A stretch of DNA of 64,000 nucleotides, from positions 310,001 to 374,000 of the forward strand of contig NC_015635.1 in the NCBI RefSeq assembly GCF_000270245.1, in the 5' to 3' direction. This document shows, piece after piece, positions 60,385 through 64,000 of this stretch. Under the pieces are notes generated by a model, which was given only the letters and a program-made list of their open reading frames with translations, ran no database searches and was not told the DNA's origin. Position 1 is the first letter of the stretch, and every line of letters begins with the position of its first letter. The position numbers and the translations under genes are program-made. The DNA comes from Microlunatus phosphovorus NM-1 (GTDB lineage: Bacteria > Actinomycetota > Actinomycetes > Propionibacteriales > Propionibacteriaceae).

Positions 60385-61779
60385 ATGACCGGTGCTTCCG
60401 CTGACTCGCAGACCGACGCCAAGCCGGTCGGTGGGTTCGACCGCTACTTCGGCATCACCGCGCACGGCTCGACCATGCGCACCGAGATCCGTGCAGGTTT
60501 CACGACCTGGCTCACCATGAGCTACGTCCTGTTCGTCAACCCGCAGGTGCTGTCGAACGCCATCGACGTGCCGAACGGCTTCAATCAGCTGCTGACCAGC
60601 ACCTGTCTCGCCGCGGCCTTCGGCTCCCTGGCGATGGGGATCATCGCGCGTTACCCGTTCGCTCAGGCGCCCGGCATGGGGCTGAACGCCTTCTTCGCGT
60701 TCACGGTCGTCGGTGCCATGGGTTTCCCCTGGCAGACGGCCCTGGGCGCGGTGTTCATCTCGGGCGTGCTGTTCGTGGTGCTCAGTGCCGCGGGAGCACG
60801 ACAGGCGATCGTCAAGGCCATCCCGCTCAGCCTGAAGTTCGCCATCACCGCGGGCATCGGTGCCTTCCTGGCTCTCCTCGGGCTCAAGGCCGCGGGCATC
60901 GTGGTCGGCAACGAGGCCACGCTGGTCGCCCTCGGTTCCCTGGAGAACCCGAACGCGTGGGTGGCGATCATCGGACTCCTCGGCACCTCGGTGCTGATGT
61001 ACAAGAAGGTCAAGGGCGCCATCCTGTACGGGATCATCGGCACCTCGCTGATCGCGATCCTCACCCGGGCACATGTCTATGTCGGCGCCGATGGGAAGCC
61101 AGCGGCCTTTCAGGGCTTCGCTGACGGCATCATCGGCGTACCGGTCTGGCCGCGCGACCTGATCGGTCACCTGGACATCGGCGCCGCGCTCGGCGTCGGG
61201 CTGTTCAGTGTCGTCTTCACCTTCTTCTTCGTCGACTTCTTCGACGCCACCGGCACCTTGACCGGGCTGGCGCAGCGGGCCGGCTATCTCGATGCCGACG
61301 GCGATATGCCCCGGGCCCGGCTGACCTTCTCGATGGACGGCTTGGCGGCGATGTTCGGTGCGTTCGTGGGCACGTCGACGACGACCGCGTACGTGGAGAG
61401 CGCCTCCGGCATCGAGGAGGGTGGCAAGACGGGTGTGACCGCCAGCACGGTCGGCGTCTTGTTCATCCTCTCGACCTTCCTCTGGCCCATCGCCGGCGCC
61501 GTGCCCGGTGCCGCCACCGCGCCGGCCCTGATCCTGGTCGGTGCGCTGATGATGCAGGCAGTCAGGCATATCGACTGGAAGGACCTGTCCGAGGGCGTAC
61601 CGGCCTTCTTGACGGTGATCGTGATGCCGCTGACCTTCTCGATCGCCAACGGTGTCAGCTTCGGGGTGATCGCCTATTGCGTGATCAAGCTGCTCTCCGG
61701 CGAGGGCAAGAAGGTGAGCCCGATCCTGTACGTGGTCGCTGCCCTCTTGATCGCGCGGTACGTCTTCCTGGCGGAGTGA
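60385..61779 (+). CDS. AzgA-type purine permease (NCS2 family)
   Basis: A 464-residue polytopic membrane protein. FDRYFGITAHGSTMRTEIRAGFTTWLTMSY at the N-terminus, APGMGLNAFFAF, VVFTFFFVDFFDATGTL and GTSTTTAYVESASGIEEGGKTG are AzgA hallmarks. It imports hypoxanthine, guanine or adenine with protons. No purine riboswitch is seen in the 161-bp gap upstream. Single gene, divergent from rtcB. Confidence 0.9.
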   Translation: MTGASADSQTDAKPVGGFDRYFGITAHGSTMRTEIRAGFTTWLTMSYVLFVNPQVLSNAIDVPNGFNQLLTSTCLAAAFGSLAMGIIARYPFAQAPGMGLNAFFAFTVVGAMGFPWQTALGAVFISGVLFVVLSAAGARQAIVKAIPLSLKFAITAGIGAFLALLGLKAAGIVVGNEATLVALGSLENPNAWVAIIGLLGTSVLMYKKVKGAILYGIIGTSLIAILTRAHVYVGADGKPAAFQGFADGIIGVPVWPRDLIGHLDIGAALGVGLFSVVFTFFFVDFFDATGTLTGLAQRAGYLDADGDMPRARLTFSMDGLAAMFGAFVGTSTTTAYVESASGIEEGGKTGVTASTVGVLFILSTFLWPIAGAVPGAATAPALILVGALMMQAVRHIDWKDLSEGVPAFLTVIVMPLTFSIANGVSFGVIAYCVIKLLSGEGKKVSPILYVVAALLIARYVFLAE

Positions 61780-61847
61780 AGCAAGAACGCGAGCGGACTC
61801 AGGCAATTCCCCAGCGCCGCTGCAGATCGAGGTCTACGCTCGGCCTC

Positions 61848-62627
61848 ATGAGCTCGGGGGCGATGGGTGGACTGCTTCCTGCGGTGCCGGAGGACTGGCA
61901 CACCGCACTCGCCGTGGTGGCGCACCCCGACGACATCGAGTACGGATCGGCGTCGGCGATCGCCCGCTGGACGGCACAGGGCAAGGCGATCAGCTATTTG
62001 CTGGCCAGTCGCGGAGAGGCCGGCATCGACGCCATCGATCCCATCGACGCCGCGCCGTTGCGGGAGCAGGAAGAGCGCACCGGTGCACGCGCCGTGGGTG
62101 TCGAGACCGTGGAGTTCCTGGATCACCGCGATGGCGTGATCGAGAACAGCATCGCGTTGCGCCGGGAGATCACGCGAGCCATCCGAACTCACCGGCCGGA
62201 GGTGCTGATCACCGGCAACTACGAAGTGAAGATGCCCAACGGCATGACCAACCAGGCCGACCATCGTGCCGTCGGCCTGGCCACGTTGGATGCGGCTCGG
62301 GACGCGGGCAACCGCTGGATCTTTCCCGAGCTGATCGAGGAGGAGGGTCTGCAGCCGTGGGGTGGGGTGCGATTCGTCATGGTCGCCGGCGCGAGTACGC
62401 CTACTCACGGTGTGGAGGTCACCGGTGAGGCATTGCAACGGGGGATCGAGTCGTTGCGGGCCCACGCGCAGTACACCAGTGGTCTTGGCCGCGCCAGCTT
62501 CGACCCGGCGCCCTTTCTCAGCTGGTTCGCCACCCAGGGTGGTGGGGCCATGGGTGTGTCGTCGGCGGTGCTCTTTGACCTGCACTGGATCATTCCGCCC
62601 GGCCCACCGCCGTGGGTACGAACCTGA
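61848..62627 (+). CDS. PIG-L family deacetylase
   Basis: A 259-residue LmbE/PIG-L-type zinc hydrolase. VVAHPDDIEYGSASA has the His-Pro-Asp-Asp zinc site, and NQADHRAVG the third zinc His. Relatives include MshB and Mca of mycothiol metabolism and deacetylases of natural-product sugars. Sequence alone does not decide which, though mycothiol use by the cell makes an Mca-like role possible. The ATG at 61848 gives the family start. Confidence 0.83.
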   Translation: MSSGAMGGLLPAVPEDWHTALAVVAHPDDIEYGSASAIARWTAQGKAISYLLASRGEAGIDAIDPIDAAPLREQEERTGARAVGVETVEFLDHRDGVIENSIALRREITRAIRTHRPEVLITGNYEVKMPNGMTNQADHRAVGLATLDAARDAGNRWIFPELIEEEGLQPWGGVRFVMVAGASTPTHGVEVTGEALQRGIESLRAHAQYTSGLGRASFDPAPFLSWFATQGGGAMGVSSAVLFDLHWIIPPGPPPWVRT

Positions 62628-62628
62628 T

Positions 62629-62671
62629 TTTTGTCGAGCTACCTTGAATAGTTGTCGCTAGCTCGACAAAA
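62629..62671. terminator. bidirectional terminator
   Basis: TTTTGTCGAGCTA (62629-62641) pairs perfectly with TAGCTCGACAAAA (62659-62671), with A- and T-rich stem ends on both sides. It lies between the convergent PIG-L and stress-protein genes. Confidence 0.8.
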
Positions 62672-62685
62672 GTCGGAGCACTAGC

Positions 62686-63081
62686 TCAGTCCTTCACCAC
62701 CAGCACCGGCACATCGGCATTCAAGATGATGGTCTGGGTGACACTGCCGAGGATCAGCTTGCCGACCGGGCTTCGGCGACGAGCCCCGATCACCAGCAGT
62801 TCGACGTCGGTATCGGCGAACGCATCGAAGATGGCCTCAGCCACGTCGTCGCCGGTGGTCACCTGAAGCGTCCACTCGACACTGTCCTGATCGACCTCGG
62901 CCAGCACCTTGGCGATCTCGTCGCTGAGTCCGGCCTTGTGCGCCTCGATGACATCGAGGTCGACGCCTTCGGCGACGTGGATCACTGCCATCGTCGTCTG
63001 GCGCAGATTGGCCTCTTTCGCCGCCTCCTGCAGGGCCACGTGACCGATGCTGGATGCCTGGTGTGCGACGACAACGCTCAT
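62686..63081 (-). CDS. universal stress protein (UspA family)
   Basis: A 131-residue single-domain Usp. VVVAHQASSIGH at the N-terminus and VIGARRRSPVGKLILGSVTQTII with PVLVVKD at the C-terminus. The G-x2-G-x9-G-[ST] ATP-binding motif is present as GARRRSPVGKLILGSV, in a slightly varied form. Family roles are stress survival and ATP sensing. Transcribed alone. Confidence 0.88.
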   Translation of the reverse strand: MSVVVAHQASSIGHVALQEAAKEANLRQTTMAVIHVAEGVDLDVIEAHKAGLSDEIAKVLAEVDQDSVEWTLQVTTGDDVAEAIFDAFADTDVELLVIGARRRSPVGKLILGSVTQTIILNADVPVLVVKD

Positions 63082-63157
63082 CTCAACTCCTCTGGGCCGA
63101 TGCCGTCAGCTCGTTGAGACGGCTGGATCCGACCTTACCTCTAGTTGTCTGGACAAA

Positions 63158-64000
63158 CTAGCCCTCCGCGGGTTGTGAACGACGGGTCCATACCCGTCCG
63201 TCGGTGACCGACGTCCCGCCTGCACCGATGATCAGCAGGCAGCGCATGTCCACGCCGGCTGGATCCAGCTCCGCGAGGGTGGTCACGACAACCTCTTCCC
63301 CGGCTCGCCCGACCCCGCGCCCGATCACCACGGGGGTGTCGGGGGACCGATAGGTCAGCAGCAGTCGCCGCGCCTCAGCCAGTTGAGTGGTACGGCTGCG
63401 GGAGGCAGGGTTGTAGATGGCGATCACCAGATCGGCCGTTGCTGCTGCCGTCAGTCGCGCCTTGATCGTCTCCCACGACTTGAGCCGATCTGACAAGGAC
63501 AGTACGACATAGTCACCGCCCAGCGGAGCACCGGCCCGGGCAGCCACGGCCTGGGCAGCGGTCACGCCCGGCAGCACGGTGATCTGGATGGCGGCGTACC
63601 GCGGATCGTGGGCGGCCGCCTCGAAAGCGGCCGAGGCCATGCCGAACACCCCGGCGTCGCCACCGGAGACAACGGCGACCTTCTCACCACGGGTGGCCAG
63701 GTCGAGTGCGAACCGGGCCCGATCCAGCTCGACTGTATTGCCGCTGGCGTGGCGGTGCAGCCCTGGACGTGGCGGGACCCGGTCTACGTAGGGGCCGTAG
63801 CCGACCACGTGGTCCACTACCGCCAGCGCGTCGGTCACCTCCGGTGTCACCCAGTGATCGGGCCCAGGACCGAGGCCGATCACCAGCAGTTCGGCTGTTC
63901 CCGATTCCTCCACCGCCGGTGCTGGAAACCTCACCTCAGCCCGTCCGGCGCTGTCGGCTCGGCGATCAGCGCCGGGCACGACGATGGTGGAGAAGTACGG
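63158..64000 (-). CDS. cobIJ: CobI-CobJ fusion, C-terminal (precorrin-3B C17-methyltransferase) part; 5' end outside window
   Basis: The visible 280 codons are CobJ: VIGLGPGPDHWVTPEV, VVSGGDAGVFGMASA, VLPGVTAAQAVAA and YNPASRSRTTQL. It contracts the ring by methylating C17 of precorrin-3B. The frame continues past the window edge, and its last visible codons (YFSTIVVPGADRR) look like a CobI C-terminus plus linker, so the gene is probably a CobIJ fusion as in mycobacteria. An internal GTG at 63979 is not a likely start. Confidence 0.85.
   Translation of the reverse strand, partial: PYFSTIVVPGADRRADSAGRAEVRFPAPAVEESGTAELLVIGLGPGPDHWVTPEVTDALAVVDHVVGYGPYVDRVPPRPGLHRHASGNTVELDRARFALDLATRGEKVAVVSGGDAGVFGMASAAFEAAAHDPRYAAIQITVLPGVTAAQAVAARAGAPLGGDYVVLSLSDRLKSWETIKARLTAAATADLVIAIYNPASRSRTTQLAEARRLLLTYRSPDTPVVIGRGVGRAGEEVVVTTLAELDPAGVDMRCLLIIGAGGTSVTDGRVWTRRSQPAEG

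Overview
The window is high-GC DNA with dense, often overlapping genes and frequent GTG starts. It carries an S-(hydroxymethyl)mycothiol dehydrogenase and much of a late-insertion (CobIJ/CobK/CobL/CobM) cobalamin pathway. This fits an actinobacterium that makes mycothiol and vitamin B12; a Propionibacteriales-type soil or sludge organism is my guess, not a demonstrated assignment. I saw no rRNA, tRNA or CRISPR array.

Layout. 1-13 kb: housekeeping and stress genes. These are an MMPL transporter with an extra C-terminal P-loop domain beside a YhgE/Pip protein, a CPBP protease, ferritin, a TetR/oxidoreductase divergent pair, a low-molecular-weight phosphatase, and the mycothiol-dependent formaldehyde dehydrogenase with its MBL-fold partner. 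13.3-19.2 kb: four exact 133-bp tandem repeats, a heterodimeric ABC exporter, an unknown protein, and a decayed DUF4143-type ATPase with iteron-like repeats. 19.2-39.1 kb: the cobalamin region, in several transcription units: cobK-cobD / cobU; cbtB-cbtA-cobT-cobS behind a B12 riboswitch; a Mg/Co-chelatase-like fusion, cobO, an unannotated 55-codon reading frame, a cobB-cobC fusion and cobA behind a second B12 riboswitch; then cobL and cobM on the + strand. An azoreductase/MarR pair, SppA, a NUDIX protein and a DUF3500 protein sit between these units. The end of a CobI-CobJ fusion closes the window.

39.3-53 kb: a two-armed sugar and acid-sugar catabolic locus around a GntR/FCD regulator. The leftward arm (DhaK-DhaL kinase, RpiB-like, TPI-like) matches the tetritol/erythrulose-phosphate route known from mycobacteria. 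The rightward eight-gene run holds a 3-hydroxyacyl-CoA-dehydrogenase-family enzyme, TIM-barrel isomerase, SDR, MFS transporter, zinc dehydrogenase, clear L-rhamnonate dehydratase homologue, DUF1537 acid-sugar kinase and LtnD-like dehydrogenase. Its full chemistry is not explained by one described pathway. A second four-copy tandem array (127 bp) sits in the divergent regulatory region of this locus.

53-60 kb: a scarred region. It contains a VIT-family transporter, a decayed copy of the 3' end of rtcB, an MccF-like peptidase, an intact IS21-family element with 6-bp target duplications, a duplicated fragment of the VIT gene start, a C-terminal remnant of a DUF4143 ATPase and the intact rtcB. 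60-64 kb: purine permease, PIG-L deacetylase, universal stress protein and the cobIJ end.
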